A program made the translations under genes and the position numbers. Of a stretch of 64,000 nt of DNA, positions 11,204 through 23,615 are shown piece after piece. Source of the stretch: Acephala macrosclerotiorum (lineage: Eukaryota; Ascomycota; Leotiomycetes; Helotiales; Mollisiaceae); NCBI GenBank assembly GCA_014904845.1, contig MU119263.1, positions 62,001 through 126,000 of the forward strand, written 5' to 3'. The notes under the pieces are model-generated. The model was given only the letters and a program-made list of their open reading frames with translations, was not told the DNA's origin and ran no database searches. Position 1 is the first letter of the stretch, and every line of letters starts with the position of its first letter.

Positions 11204-12136
11204 CAATCTAGCCTCGCTAAAAATAACTATGTAGTCTCCTTCTGTCTTCAGCTCAAATTAATTGAATGATTGATCGCTGCACGCTACTTTTCAAGGACCT
11301 CAACCAATAATTTTAGTTCAGTGTCCCTGCTTGGCAGAGCTCTTTAGCAAGTCACCTTCGACCCCGCCCTCCAACCCACTGCGATCTATATCTACATAGA
11401 AAAGATAAATCATGGGATACGGGGCTTCAAGAATCTATCCCTATAGCTTGATTGAATAGTTGAAAGTTTGATCTTGACTGATATAGGTAACAGTATTGCA
11501 GGTTGGAGAGGGCTTGTAGGAAAGCGTCGGCCAAGTTCGCTAATGTTAGCAACACGACAGCTTAAAAAACCTCGAAATATAACTGCCTAAGTACAAAACT
11601 TAAAAAACACATCCTAAAAGACCTTAACTCATAAACAGAATTGTCAAACATTTACTACCAACTTGCTAGGACGAGGGCAAGTTGATGGCTTAGTACAACG
11701 ATTTAATGATGTTTATTCTCAGCACGATCTCTTTTCAGGCCTTACCTTAATCCGATCATTTAGTCTCTTTCACAACTAAGCCATGTCCCTTAAACATAAA
11801 TCATGCACTATTTCAACTCGCTAATTCTTGGAAACAAGTTGCTTTATCTAAATCTATGCGGACCTTTGTGTAATGATGATTCGCCAACTAAACCTAATCT
11901 AGAAGTTTGTGTACTGACGAGCTCACTTTCACTCGCCACCTCACCACTGTTGGGGCTCGTCTAAGGCGAGGGAAACCCGTGATCAGGTCGAAAGGTAGGG
12001 CCAGAATTGATGATCAAATATCGTAGCAAGTTATATTCGGAAGCGAAATTTCCAATTAGAGTGGTCTCCATGAGATTCTCAAATCACGAAAATGAAGGCG
12101 TCAAAGGGATAGTTCTCCAACATAATACCCCGCATT
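11204..12136. other. Intergenic, moderately AT-rich, no gene recognised
   Basis: About 930 nt between two convergent transcription units. The stretch near 11560-11660 is AT-rich. No conserved open frame or RNA gene was seen. Confidence 0.5.
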
Positions 12137-13898
12137 CTACTGACTTCTCCTACCCTTTGGCTCAAATGGAAGTAAGATGCTCAATATCACTAACAGTCCA
12201 AACAAAGCAGCCCAGACGAAAAGAGGAGCAGTAGTCTCAACATTGGCATAACTTCCAACAAGAACACCAGCTATTCCTCCGACTCGGTTGAGGACCACGC
12301 AGAGTCCGTATCTGGTTGCACGATGAGCGGAGGGAAGAATCTCGGACGTGTAGGCGTATATTGTTCCGTAATAGATGTTCCTTCTCCTGCTAGCTGACAA
12401 GTTCAGTCAGATGAGAAGTGTGACTTACGATGCGGCGCTGATGGCGGCAGAGACGCCGACATTTGGAGCAGGCGTAGTGATCTGTGTATAGCCAAATTGA
12501 AACATGGTGACCAAAGCTCCAATTGCCAAAGTTCCTCTTCTGCCGAGATATTTCGTCTCCACCAAGATAACAGCGATAATCGGGCCGAGTCCGGCGATTT
12601 GGTTGATGGCATAGTCTCGCCAAACGGTGTAGTTGCTGTTGTCACCAACATCCGCACCTCGAGAGGCAAGGTAAAATGGCAGGAAGACTGAATAAAGGGG
12701 CGATACCATACCGATCACGAACCAATTGGCAATGATGACTGTAGTGGACCCTGCCAATTTCTTCGTTTCGAACGGGCCTGAGAAGTGAAGCTTCACTCTA
12801 ATCCCAGACCAGACGGACTTCTCGGTGTGGAGTACCCTACCCTACGCCCTGAGGTGTTCGAGGGTAAGCGAAAGGGGTCTATTGTACTTAATCACAATGT
12901 CTTAAAGGTTCTTCTTCATCTCGGTTTTAGCTAATGAGCCACTTTAGCGTTTGGACCATCCGAAGAACCACGACTCGGAGGGTGCCATGACGATCACTAA
13001 AGCTCCGCACGTGAAATGAAGGTACCGCCAACCCATGTTATCTGCTCGTGTACAAACCATGGCATCTGGTAAACGGCTGTAGTTGCTCACGAATGCCCAG
13101 GCGAAGAGGCCGGTTACTGTGTATCCGACGGTCCACCACATGGAGAGGAATCTGACTAGCCAAGCGTACCTTCCAGGAAGAAATTCTAGGAAATTAGTTG
13201 CATCGAGGATATAGTTACCGCCTGCTCCTGCTGAGTAGATTGCTACACTGTCTGATCATCAACTTGGGAAGCGTTCTAGGGCTCACGTGCATGTGAGGAC
13301 GAGGGAGGATGCGAGTCAACACTTAAGACTTACATCGCAGAGAAAGAAATATAGCTTGGCATGGCACCACCGATTAACACAAATATAGCACACAAGAACA
13401 GACTGGAATTGAGAGCAAGTCATCTCCCAATTACATCAGCCGAAAACCCCCAAAGCGCAGTTCTTACCAACAGTCCGACTTGAGAAGCCAAAGGAACACC
13501 TTGAATATGCTTGCTTGGGTTTCCATACTCCTGTGTGACTGCTGGGTTTGCAATTGATTGACAGACGATGAGAAGCTTTCTTATCAGTAAGACTTCGTGG
13601 AAGACCGATTGTCATCACTTACTGAATCAACCGCATATCCAAACCCATTGAGGAAGAAGAGCTTCCATTGGAACGGAGTCATACCAATTTCATCGATTGC
13701 ATCATTCACGAGCGCCATCTTCCGGGCAAGCACGGGATCGATCTTGGTGCTGTCATAGAGCTCCTTTTCGAGATTGATGCGAACTTGATCTTCCTCAACC
13801 ACTGGCCCATCGATCAATTTCTCATCTTTTTCTTCCACCACCGGAATTTCTCCATCTGGAGGCGTGAAAGAGACATCAAATGAGGCTGGTAGTCCCAT
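12137..13898 (-). pseudogene. MFS transporter (sugar-porter/SV2-like), pseudogene
   Basis: Starting at 13898 the minus strand codes an acidic cytosolic tail (LPASFDVSFTPP...), then MTPFQWKLFFLNGFGYAVDS and, after an intron, successive MFS helices through RTALWGFSADVIGR, GAGGNYILDATNFLEFLP, CTRADNMGWRYLHF and, near the end, TRYGLCVVLNRVGGIAGVL. The reading is broken in several places: TGA at 13420-13422 directly after the motif ADVIGR, where the family has Arg or Lys; a one-base frame change near 12980; TAA at 12927-12929 in KWLIS*NRDEE; and TAG at 12842-12844. Flanking residues stay recognisable across each break, so it is a recent pseudogene. The stops are compatible with single transitions. 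It is divergent from the equally broken dioxygenase at 14838. Confidence 0.85.
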
Positions 13899-14837
13899 AA
13901 TGCAACTAAGTGACGACTTTTCTCGAAGTGAAAGAGTTTCACTGAGCACTTCCTGCACGTTGTCGTGAGAGTTGACCCCGAGTGCATATGAGAACAGACT
14001 TCTGTCTCCATCCTTCAACAGCAATGATATAAATGCTAAACTCACAAATTCCAGGCTGCCGTCTTCATATCACGACTTCTGTGGTCAATATCGCAACAGA
14101 ATCTAGCTCTTGCATTGGATCATCCTCCTATGTCAGCTTGGAGCCGCGCCCTTGGAACGTCAGTTTTCGCTAACAAATGATTCCATGGGACATTTGGTTT
14201 GTAGATTATATGCATGCACTGCAGCACTTGCCGATAACCTTCGTTACCGGAGCCCGCTTCCCGCTATCGCGATGCATATGCAAAGCACGTTATTCCAAGG
14301 ATCTGATAACACAACTTCGACAAGCCAATCAGGTGCTGGATGCTCAAGGGCTTCAGCCTATTAAACCTTTGAGAGATGCAATCTGCGGATCATTTTCCCT
14401 CCATGGTCATGGTAGACTCGAGAGCAAGTGGCTAAAAATGGAAGATCGTTGACCCCACCATTGGACTCCCCCGCCTTTATCACTCACTTCAAGCCGTCCC
14501 TGCTGAAAGTCACCTGCGAGGCTGCAAAAACAACGATAACTCCGTACAGTAGCCTCGACGAAGCAGATAAATTTCAGCAACGTTGTCATTGGTGCAGAGA
14601 GCTTTAGAAATGATGCAGAGTAACTGAAATGGTTAATACGACCAAGATTTGTCCTTATGATTCCTAATCATGATAACAGCACTGTTAAAGTTTCTATCAT
14701 TGCTTTAATGCTTATGATTTGAAAGCTGTTGGAGCTTGGAACTTGAAACAGGCATCATAATAAAAGACTTCCTAGACTTCTCGACAGCTGCTCCCCATCA
14801 TTATTCTCCCACACAAATTACATCACAACCCCAAACC
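13899..14837. other. Divergent intergenic region between two pseudogenes
   Basis: About 940 nt between the 5' ends of the MFS and TauD pseudogenes; it presumably contains their old promoters. No conserved open frame was seen. Confidence 0.5.
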
Positions 14838-16153
14838 ATGGCCTTGGATATCACGCCAGCAGTCCTAGCATACGTACCTCCCGACCCTCCACTGGAGCAG
14901 TTCGAGCCAGCACGAGATAGAGCTTTCTTCGCAGACCCGAAGAAAGTCTTCTTGTTGGCCGTGCGCCCAGTGTTGAAGACTTGACTCCATACATCGGCAC
15001 TGAGCTCAAGGGAATTCAAGTTAGCCAATTGACGGATGCTCAAAGAGATGAACTGGCTCTTTTGGTTGCTGAAGTAAGTTATAACTCAAGGAAAATGCAA
15101 AGGTGCAAGAAATGCTGATGGTTCCATAGAGAGGCGTTGTCTTCTTCAGAGACCAAGACTTGACTTTGGAGCAACAACACGCTCCTGCTGCACATTATGG
15201 CAAAGTGAGTTAATGAAAAATTATCAATGCAATGTCAGTACATGTGCTAAAGCAAGCGAACAAAACAGCAAGACCGAGATCCAAATCAACAAGATCCTCG
15301 ACACGTGACTATCCTTGGACACGATTTGTACGTCCCACAAAGCAATCTACTACAGTGTTGGCTGACTTATCTGACACAGTAATATCCGAGCAAAAGACTA
15401 AGCAGGAGCAGCATATCATGGAGACCTTCCTATGAAGTGAACCCGCCTTCCTACACACTCTTGCGGATGGTTCACACTCCAGATTCTGGAGGGGATACAA
15501 TCTTCACTAGCCAGGTGGCGTTGTTCGACAAATTGAGTCCGACTTTCCAGAAGGCTTTGAGGGGTTATATGGGATTCATAGCTCACAGAAGTCATACTTG
15601 AATTCCATCAACGGAGGAGGGAAGCCTCATCGAGCACCTATAGTCACCGAACATCCATTGGTAAAGCATCTAAGCCTTCACCTCCTTCATAATGTCCCTT
15701 ACTAACTTGAGACTTCAGGTCCGCACCCACCCAGCAACCCACCTCAAATCACTAAACTACAACCCCCTCTTCGTGACTGGGATCAAAGGCCTCAACGACA
15801 GGGAATCATTCCACACTCTCAACTTCCTGTACGAACATCTCCACGCCGCAGACGACTTAACTGTTCGCTGGAAATGGACTCCAGGTAGCATCACTTTCTG
15901 GGACAATCGAGTTGTGGTTCATAAAGCTGTGCCGGGTGGTTACGATCCGAGTTTGAGGGAGGGGAAGAGGACTGCTGTTTTTGGAGAAAGACCGTTCTTT
16001 GACCTCGATATTAGTGAAAGTTTGAGCGAGAGGAAGGAGAGACTGAAGAGGGAAGGATTAAATGGAGGGGTGAAGACGAATGGGAGCTTGGCGAATGGCA
16101 ATCACCTGAACGGAACCAAGGAGCTTGATTTTGACAAGTTGAATGTGGTCTAA
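14838..16153 (+). pseudogene. TauD/TfdA-family alpha-ketoglutarate dioxygenase, pseudogene
   Basis: The protein is easily followed but only by changing frame. ATG 14838 gives LDITPAVLAYVPPDPP... to DPKK, then the frame shifts at about 14940 (consistent with AAAA reduced to AAA) to SLLVGRAPSVEDLTPYIG. After an intron comes RGVVFFRDQDLTLEQQH. A TAA at 15399-15401 interrupts the segment before the metal-binding pair, which is still readable as YHGD. A second shift at about 15426 is needed to reach YEVNPPSYTLLRMVHTP, and a third at about 15554 (a T run one base short) to reach GIHSSQKSYLNS. The last exon (from about 15719) is intact and keeps the distal His and Arg in VVVHKAVPGGYDPSLREGKR. The family uses taurine or other sulfonates and some herbicide-like acids. 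It is non-functional unless all breaks are assembly errors. Confidence 0.85.
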
Positions 16154-17003
16154 ATCAATGTCAGTAGATAAGATGAGATGAGAGGTCCTCAAGTATGCTC
16201 GTCGCATTATCAAACCATACAAAAATGATCGCATTGAACATAGCAAGACCATGCAATAATCTCGAACAAATCAGAGTCGTCGAACAGAAACAGGCTTGCT
16301 TTCATCAGAAGCTCGTGGCGAAAAAGACTCGAGTAAGCGCGATATTGATTGTGACTTCCCATCACGAATCTAAGTCTGTGGTTCCATAAGTGTATTGTAG
16401 CACTTGCCTGGAGAACTACGGGTGGTGTACCGAGAGTCGCCAAGACGAACATACATCAATCTCATCTCCTGTACGGAACACAAGCACATGTGCTTGTGTT
16501 CGAGGCAGACTTGCCGTCCGCACGCATCTTGAATTCGACCGAAAGATGCAGAAGAAGAGAAGCAGTATTACTAACAAAGTCCCTAGCAAGAACATTTTAG
16601 GCGTACTCACATATATCGTTCTCCTTCCACCATAGCACATGCAAGACCCAGCCAATTTTCGCCCCCAACGGACCGTCCCATCCTCAGCCGCCAACACGCC
16701 AGAAGCGCCTAGCCAATCTGCAGCACCCGTGTCGAACCCGAATAGAGTCAACCCCCTGAAACATCAACCACAGAGATCGTACAAGCTGCGCCGCTCACAT
16801 GATGGGCGTTGTTCAGCTCCTTCTCGAGCCAGATTGAGGCTCTGAGTTGGAACCTTTTCCATCAAGCCACTCTTTGACCGCATCGGACGCAGATCCAGTC
16901 GCTCATTTACCCATCGCTGGTTCGAACATCGATCGAGACAGGATAAGGAAAGAGGCAGAAAGCGAAGGCTGAGGCAGAAGAGAGAAGAAAGAAGACGGCC
17001 AAC
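16154..17003. other. Intergenic, no gene recognised
   Basis: About 850 nt between the dioxygenase pseudogene and the MARVEL-like gene. Only short shadow frames are present. Confidence 0.5.
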
Positions 17004-17939
17004 ATGATCCACCGCAACGTCCGCGGCGGCGTCCCCTCGCCTTATCCACGATTTCTATTCCATGGCCTGCGCAGCGCGCAATTGATCGCCAGTATAACCG
17101 TCAGCGGAATTATGGCTTATTTCATTTACTATCTGCGTATGTTCCTTCCATCCCGTCTGCGAAGAGAAATTGCCAGGCGAAACGCTAATCGGCCGATGAA
17201 ACAGGAATGGAGCACTTCGCAATCCCATGGACCTTCGTTGTTCTATTCGGCGTCTCCCTAGCTACAATCCTCGCCCTCGTCGTAACAATAATGTTCTACA
17301 ACTTCACCTACCTCTCCCCGCACTTCAACCTCATGCTCAACGGCGGGGTATCGTTCTTCTGGGCGCTGGGATTGGGATTGTTGAGTTGGAGTGTTAGTAC
17401 GAGCCATGTGTTGGCGAAGGCTTGTACGGGGAATGTTTGGGGTGGGGAGGCGGAGGCGGGGGTCTGTAGGGATTATAAGGCGCTTTGGGGGATGACGTTG
17501 GTTGGGACGTGAGTTCTTCTCCTGTTTCATACCTTTTCTATGTTGCGGAATTGAGGTTAAGGACCTGTGTGCTGGAAGTGGGACAGGAGAGATTGCGATG
17601 GCAGGCTAATAAGCTACTGGTAGGGTATCAACATTCGCAGCCCTAACCCTCGATATCGCCACTCAACGCAAAGTCACCCGTCGTGGCACATACAACCTCC
17701 CCGAAGACGATAAAGATGCGCAGAAGCTCAACGATCTGAAGTCCATGCGTGTCAGAACGAAGGGCTATGAAGCACCGAAGGAACAAGGTGCTGATGGAGT
17801 TTGGAGAGACGAGCATTTGCATGGCGAGGAATACCACAATCGTTATGGGGCAGAAGAAGAAGAGGTTCATCATGTGGGGCCGTTGGAAAGTGAGAGAAGG
17901 GTTGTTGGGAGCTATAATAGAGGAGGATTCAGAGATTGA
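17004..17939 (+). CDS. MARVEL-like four-helix membrane protein
   Basis: Three exons, 17004-17136, 17205-17508 and 17624-17939, with GT-AG introns that keep frame, give about 250 residues. Four hydrophobic helices follow the MARVEL layout: one from residue about 22 (SAQLIASITVSGIMAYFIYYL), then FVVLFGVSLATILALVVTIMF, GGVSFFWALGLGLLSW, and a fourth at MTLVGTVSTFAALTLDI after a cysteine-containing loop. A charged cytosolic tail of about 75 residues follows, rich in Glu, Arg, Gly and Tyr. MARVEL proteins act at membrane apposition and trafficking sites such as eisosomes in fungi. I recognise the layout rather than a specific orthologue. Confidence 0.75.
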
Positions 17940-20462
17940 GGCTGAGTGGAGGAGGTCATGTGGGAAGGTTGAGGAGGGAGGAGGGACAGGAGGAAATGAT
18001 GATACTCCGATGCGCTGTACTTGTGGTATCTGGATTTGGAGTCCGGAGTCGATATATGGCAGGGCCTTTCTATCTTGGATTTGGAAGTGTAGGTCTGAAC
18101 TGAACCCTTCAGACGGTTTTCGACTAAAGTGCTTGTTTTATATACCAATGTTAGACCTTTTTGGGACTCAGCATGGGGACCGTCATTGTCCCTGGTCGCG
18201 TGCTTGCCTTATGCTAATGCCTAGTGGCGTCTTTGGAGTTACTTACTGCAAGGAAGCTTCTTACGCAGGTAGACAGACTGTGGATGTTGGAAGGTCTGAG
18301 AGCGAAGAGCATTGCGAGCTTAAGAAGCCTCACTTCACAGCCCTCTGGGAATGTTTAGGAGTGCTCGTTAGGAAGTCGACCTGAGTCAAACGTCCAGGAC
18401 AGCGCTGATCATACCTTTTACTTCATGGCCGTTGAATCCTTTCCTCCCTTCCTTGAAATGAAACTAGCTCTCCTCCAGTCATCTGAATGAGGATGGTATC
18501 ATGGTATGGATCAAGTCGTCTAGACCCCCCTCCTACCTGCACCTGAGAACAAGTTTCCCGATGCGCCAAGGAGGCGTGTAATCCTCGACCGTTAAGAGTT
18601 GATATCAAGATCTTGTTTTTGTTTGAATGTTTTAGGAAGGTGGTGAAAGTTGAAGAAGCGATAGGTTTGAGAACCAGAACACTTTGTGGCTGTGAAGGTA
18701 ACAGAACAGCGGATAGAAAACTAGAAGACTTAAAATCGAACCAGACGTGACTGCAGATTCGGCGAGTTTTCTCTAAGTGTTCTAGACTTACACCTAACTA
18801 GATCTTAGTATCGCTAAGAGGAATGAAGACTTGATATTCTCATGGGTATCAAGATCGAGTTACAGAAGAAGACGATGTAACGAAGTGAAGCAAGGGAACA
18901 CCTTTGATCATGAAGGATGAAGACGCCCATCTTCGAATATTCGCAAAGAGAGCAATGAGTGTTAATTAACAGCAAATATGAATGCTGCAAGAAATCCCAG
19001 TCTAGTCACCGCATCTGCACGATCCCTCCCCTCTCATCTCATTCCCAATTACTGGTATTCCTGCCATGTTCCAATTCAAAATTTATATCCTCAAGGACCA
19101 GGGCAGGCTTCGAGGCGAGGCGGATATACCCCTTCCCCTCCAAAATCCCCACCTTGCCCCCACCCACTACGCCTTTCAAAATTCTAAATGAGGATATATC
19201 TCCGTCTCGTCCCATGTCAACTGTTTACTTTGAGAATCGGGACCAAGACACCCATAACCATGCAACCTCGTGCCTTTGCGCGATAGGCGCCTGGACCGCA
19301 ATATCCACCACGGTGAAGTCGGAATGTGGACCAATGGAAAATTGAGAGATGCCAGGTATGGGGGGAGAGGGTGTGCTGACCTCAAGCTGGAGGATTCATC
19401 TTGCATCGGAGGCTGAGTAGTGCGTCCTTGCAGGGGATGATCTCTAGATGGTAGATTCGCGCATCCCAATCACTCTCGTCGATCTTGGCACCGCACTTCA
19501 AAAATCTCCAGTGGAGACTCTCCACTCCAATCAGACGAACGCGCCGAATTTCCTCATCTGGAAGTTTGCGCTGTAATCAACTTATATCGCAAACTCCTGC
19601 GTGCGCGTCAACAAGCGGTCCATCTTGCAATTTTTTCAAGAACAAGAGATGGGGTGTCCTTGCCCTGGTAGAAATTGAGTTTCGAAGGATTTTCCGCAAG
19701 CAAGAAAAGACGGGTTCATGGTCTGTTTGCATCTGCAAAGCTTGGGGGATTTTCTGCCTTCAGAAGAGAGGGTTTCGGGACGAGCCGTGATATATTGTGC
19801 GAGGAGGGTGGTATTTATCTAGATCGGGGCGGGATTGCATCCGAAAAGATTCTTGTGCGTATCGGCAATAGAGTTTTTTCTTGGTTCGAGAACATCAGAT
19901 GCCGGGTTCAGCTTCCTCGTGATCTCGCTCTTGTTGTCTAATGAAGTTGGGTTGTGAGGACTTGCTGCTTTGAGGGAAAGTGAGTTACTAGATGCTTAAG
20001 CTTTCGACCGTCTTTGAGACGGAGATAGCTGAATGGTTTAGTCCTCCACGGCAACAGACGTGCCGAGAGCTAAACACCAATTTTTCCAATTCTAGTATCT
20101 GGGGCAGAGCAATATTAGATTTCATTGGATTATGGTACGATTCCTTACGTGAAAATGGGGTTCAATTCTTTTTTTAACCCTGCTAGAAGCTCCAAAGACT
20201 CGAAGTTGGCGGGCAACCACGCCAGATGTATCGACGATCATTGCTCCACCTGCTCGTTTACACGCGTGACCCGTTTCAGAAGCGCAGAAGTCTCACTGCA
20301 AGTTAATTAGGTACACTGGTCGAGGAAAAGATGTACGGTCGACGTGTTGGTCTTTGGCTGCTGCATGACTTGCACCGTTCGTCGATACCTTTCCAGTGTT
20401 TCCCAGTTCTCTCGGCCACCTCGGGCCGAGATGGGGCGGTGGAGCACTCGGGCAGGTTCGCC

Positions 20463-20486
20463 GTGTGGCCGTGTGGCCGTGTGGCC
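20463..20486. repeat. Three perfect copies of an 8-nt repeat (GTGTGGCC)
   Basis: The unit GTGTGGCC is repeated three times in direct tandem, in a GC-rich block. It is a simple microsatellite. Confidence 0.9.
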
Positions 20487-21342
20487 GTCAAGCCCTCGAA
20501 CCCTGCTCCAATCAGTAGCTCCCCTGGCTTGCTCTGTCAAGCCTGATTCAGCCCTGTGTTGATTTGCCGCGCCACCCAAAGAAGGGGCGTCTTTTAGCTT
20601 TCGGCAGTGTGTCGATTGGACGGAAAAGCAAGGAACGAATGAAAGGACGGTAAACTTGCTTCTGATGATTGCTCTTTGCGATTACATAAAGCGGCGTATA
20701 TCAGTTCAAGACGATTGATTTGCTAGATCGCCTCAGCTATCCTGTCTTAGGCTAGAAAAGGGGGTTAATTTGTCTCCTGAATGGCATTAGACGGCCATAA
20801 GCGGTCTTTCTGACCAAGCCCCAACCGGGAGCTGGACGGAAGGAAGCATGCATTCAGAGTTTGCTCTCCAACAATCTCGAGCCAAATTGTCCGACCAGCA
20901 GATCTGAACCGATGCCCCATCACCATGGCCTTGGAGTTGTGTGTGTGACCGCCGCTGTTTGGGCGACCAGCAATGCTCCCAGGAACAAACGTGGGGTCCA
21001 AAATGCACAAGGGACTCCCGCCCGAGCGTCCGTGATAGTGTGAACTACCCTGAGGGTAGTGGACCGAACAGCGTTGAACCCATTCTGATCCCACTTGATC
21101 GCACTTGATCCCAGGTGTCGATGCTCCAGCGTACGAGATGCTCCCCTTTATTGGGCGCATGACAATCTTCTCCCCCTTCTTGGATACGGGCGGTAAGGCA
21201 GCGTACAAATCGGAAAATTGGAAGACACGGCGCATGGATGAATCCGGCCAGCCCATGCTGGACTGATAAATTACATGCAGTAGAAACAAGAAGGTGGAGG
21301 ATGCTCCCACACCAGCATCCGAGCAACCTAACATCATCCGCA

Positions 21343-21378
21343 CCACAACCACAACCACAACCACAACCACAACCACAA
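21343..21378. repeat. Six copies of a hexanucleotide repeat (CCACAA)
   Basis: CCACAA is repeated six times, about 260 nt upstream of the Zn2Cys6 regulator's start codon. It is probably length-variable between strains. Confidence 0.9.
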
Positions 21379-21638
21379 ACCGCATCTGCACCTCACCACG
21401 TTCTGCGAACACAACGGCTCACATCGCTCCACCCTGGTCCTCCCATGCACGGCTGTGAATGTTTTGATGGCCGTTAATTCATATTGTGGTGTGGTCCTGG
21501 TCTCGTGAGGTATATTTGACAGAAGCCGTCGCCAAGCCCTTCTGCCGTGTTTGTGGCGGCACTACTCATATCAAGACCACGGACCCGCGAATCTGAAGAC
21601 TTCCAGCTCTGGCAGCTGCACCACTCAACTACCACACA

Positions 21639-23615
21639 ATGCCGAACACGAAACCAAAGACCAGTCAACGGTACAGGATATGTGGTACGCCTTCACGACT
21701 GGGCTGTTTGACGTGCAAGTGAGTCTCCGCACGGGTTTTCGCTACGAGGATTTTTGAGGTTGACTGTCATTGATGTAGGATCCGGAGAGTCAAGTGTGGG
21801 GAAGAAAAGCCATTTTGTAAACGGTGTACGAGCACGGGGAGGAAATGTGATGGTTACGGACCCGTGGTTACCAAACAGCCACAAAAGAATTCTCAGTCAC
21901 CCCCAAGTACGCAAGTTATCCAGAGGCCACCACAATATGTCCAAGCTGCACCAAGACCAATATGTACGCCTTCCAACTCGATGGAGAATCCTCTCGAGCA
22001 GCAACTTCTCTATTTCTTCACCACGGCCACGGCACCAAGTTTGACGGGTACGTTTTCGAGCGAGTTTTGGGGGAAGAAGGTTGTTCAGATGAGTATGGTG
22101 GAGCCGGCGATTCGACATGCTGTTATTGCGATTGGGGCTATCCATCAGGATTTCGTGAATAGGCATTATTGCCCAGAGAACCGATGCGATTCGGCGTTAC
22201 AGACTTTTGCCTTCCGACAGTATACGAAGGCTATTAGCAATTTGCACAGCTTGATGTCTACGAGGAGTCACTTGATGGACTTGACGCTTGTCTCTTGCAT
22301 TCTTTTTATATGTATCGATTGTCTGTTGGGTAACCAGTAAGTTCTCCTCAGTCTTGTTCTGGAAGATCTCTTCAGAAGCATAAACTTCCCCTAGTCGATT
22401 GTTGTACACAGTTGCTAACCTCCACAGCGCCTCCGCAATCATCCACCTCAAAGCCGGCCTCAAGATCCTGCAGAACGTCAAAACCCAAAAAGGCCACAAA
22501 GGCATCGCCGCCGAAGAATGGGAGCGACACTTCTCACCCCCTCTAATATCCCTCGGTGTCCAAGCCGCAACTTTCGTGAACCCGCATCTATCGAAAGAGC
22601 GAACAGAGCTCTGGACCTTCCTCAAGACCGCAGGCCTCCACTCCAAGCCTATGGTCTTCACCTCATTAGACACAGCACGCTATGCTCTCGATACGATCTC
22701 AGCTGAAATCATGACTGATCGAACATCAACCAGTAAGCATTCCCCAAACCTAAAAATATGCATCAGAAACTGACGTGAGAAACAGGTTCCATCACCGAGC
22801 ACACCTCCCCCGACCCCTCCGGTGTCGTGGCACAAAAACACCTCGCGGACCTCGAATCTTGGTCGTTAGCACTCGACCAATTCATCCTCGACTTCGTCTC
22901 CCTCGAACCCTCATCCTCGAAACTCCGTCAAGGCGCTACTCTCCTGAAAGTGCATTCTCTGGTTGTCTCGATCGTTATCGGTCGTCCTGAAGATGCCGAT
23001 GAGAAATTCGAAGATATTATCGCACTATGCGACTACCTGATCACCACAGGCGGCTGCTTCACCTCCACACTAACAAATATAAACTTTGCGACTAACCAAG
23101 GCGTCATCGCACCCCTTTTCTTCACCTCGTTACGAGCACCAGATCCAACGGCGAAAGCGAGAGCTTTAGCACTGCTAGAAAGGGCACCAGGCAGAGAAGG
23201 AATGTGGGACACCGAAGATGCCATCCGCGTCGCTGAATCCGTGCAAAAAGACCGTCGCTCAATCGGTGGCACAGGACCTATCACCGTCCCTCTTACAGCA
23301 CCTGTCCAAAACGACGTGAGGATTTGGCTCGATGTCGCTGCGAGACTGAAGAGTAGGATGACGTGGCCGGTTGGAGAGCAGAAGCCGAAGGAGGCGGAGG
23401 TGAGGTTTAATGGGGGAGCGAGGTTTGGGAATGGGTTTGGGAACGCGAATGTGTCGGTGCAGGTTGCGAAGCAGATGGGAATGCAGATGCAGCCGCAGAT
23501 AGCGGTTGCACCGGGAATTGGGAATGAGACGCGTGTTGAGCAGGCGGAGATAGATTTTACGCCGAAGTATGCATGGTTGTTGAGGAAGAGGAGGGGGAGT
23601 AATGGGATGAGTTGA
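21639..23615 (+). CDS. Zn(II)2Cys6 fungal transcription factor
   Basis: Four exons, 21639-21718, 21779-22336, 22428-22732 and 22786-23615, all GT-AG and in frame, give 590 residues. The N-terminal binuclear zinc cluster is complete: Cys23, 26, 33, 40, 43 and 50, spacing C-x2-C-x6-C-x6-C-x2-C-x6-C, split by the first intron just after Cys26. A Gln/Pro-rich linker follows, then a helical fungal-specific regulatory domain beginning near EQQLLYFFTTATAPSL and including a conserved-type segment VVQMSMVEPAIRHAVIAIGA. The C-terminus has a Gly/Asn/Gln-rich segment (residues about 520-560) and a basic tail. It is a nuclear DNA-binding regulator whose targets cannot be inferred. It has no biosynthetic neighbours, so it is not obviously a cluster-specific regulator. 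Confidence 0.92.

Larger units (their letters stand above)
17940..21638. other. Long gene-poor stretch
   Basis: About 3.7 kb with no convincing gene on either strand; open frames are short, show no domains and lack splice-supported extensions. It contains two short tandem repeats, listed separately. It is probably the extended upstream region of the Zn2Cys6 regulator, or a decayed element too old to recognise. Confidence 0.5.

Noticed and set aside
13390..13422. Possible 32-nt intron that would remove the TGA in the MFS gene
   Set aside because: Much shorter than any fungal intron in the window, and it would delete residues of the conserved ADVIGR region.
19485..19790. 101-codon open frame in the gene-poor block
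   Set aside because: No start context, no domain, and several similar frames overlap it on both strands.
20307..20579. 90-codon minus-strand open frame over the GTGTGGCC repeat
   Set aside because: Open only because the repeat lacks stops; no similarity to any family known to me.
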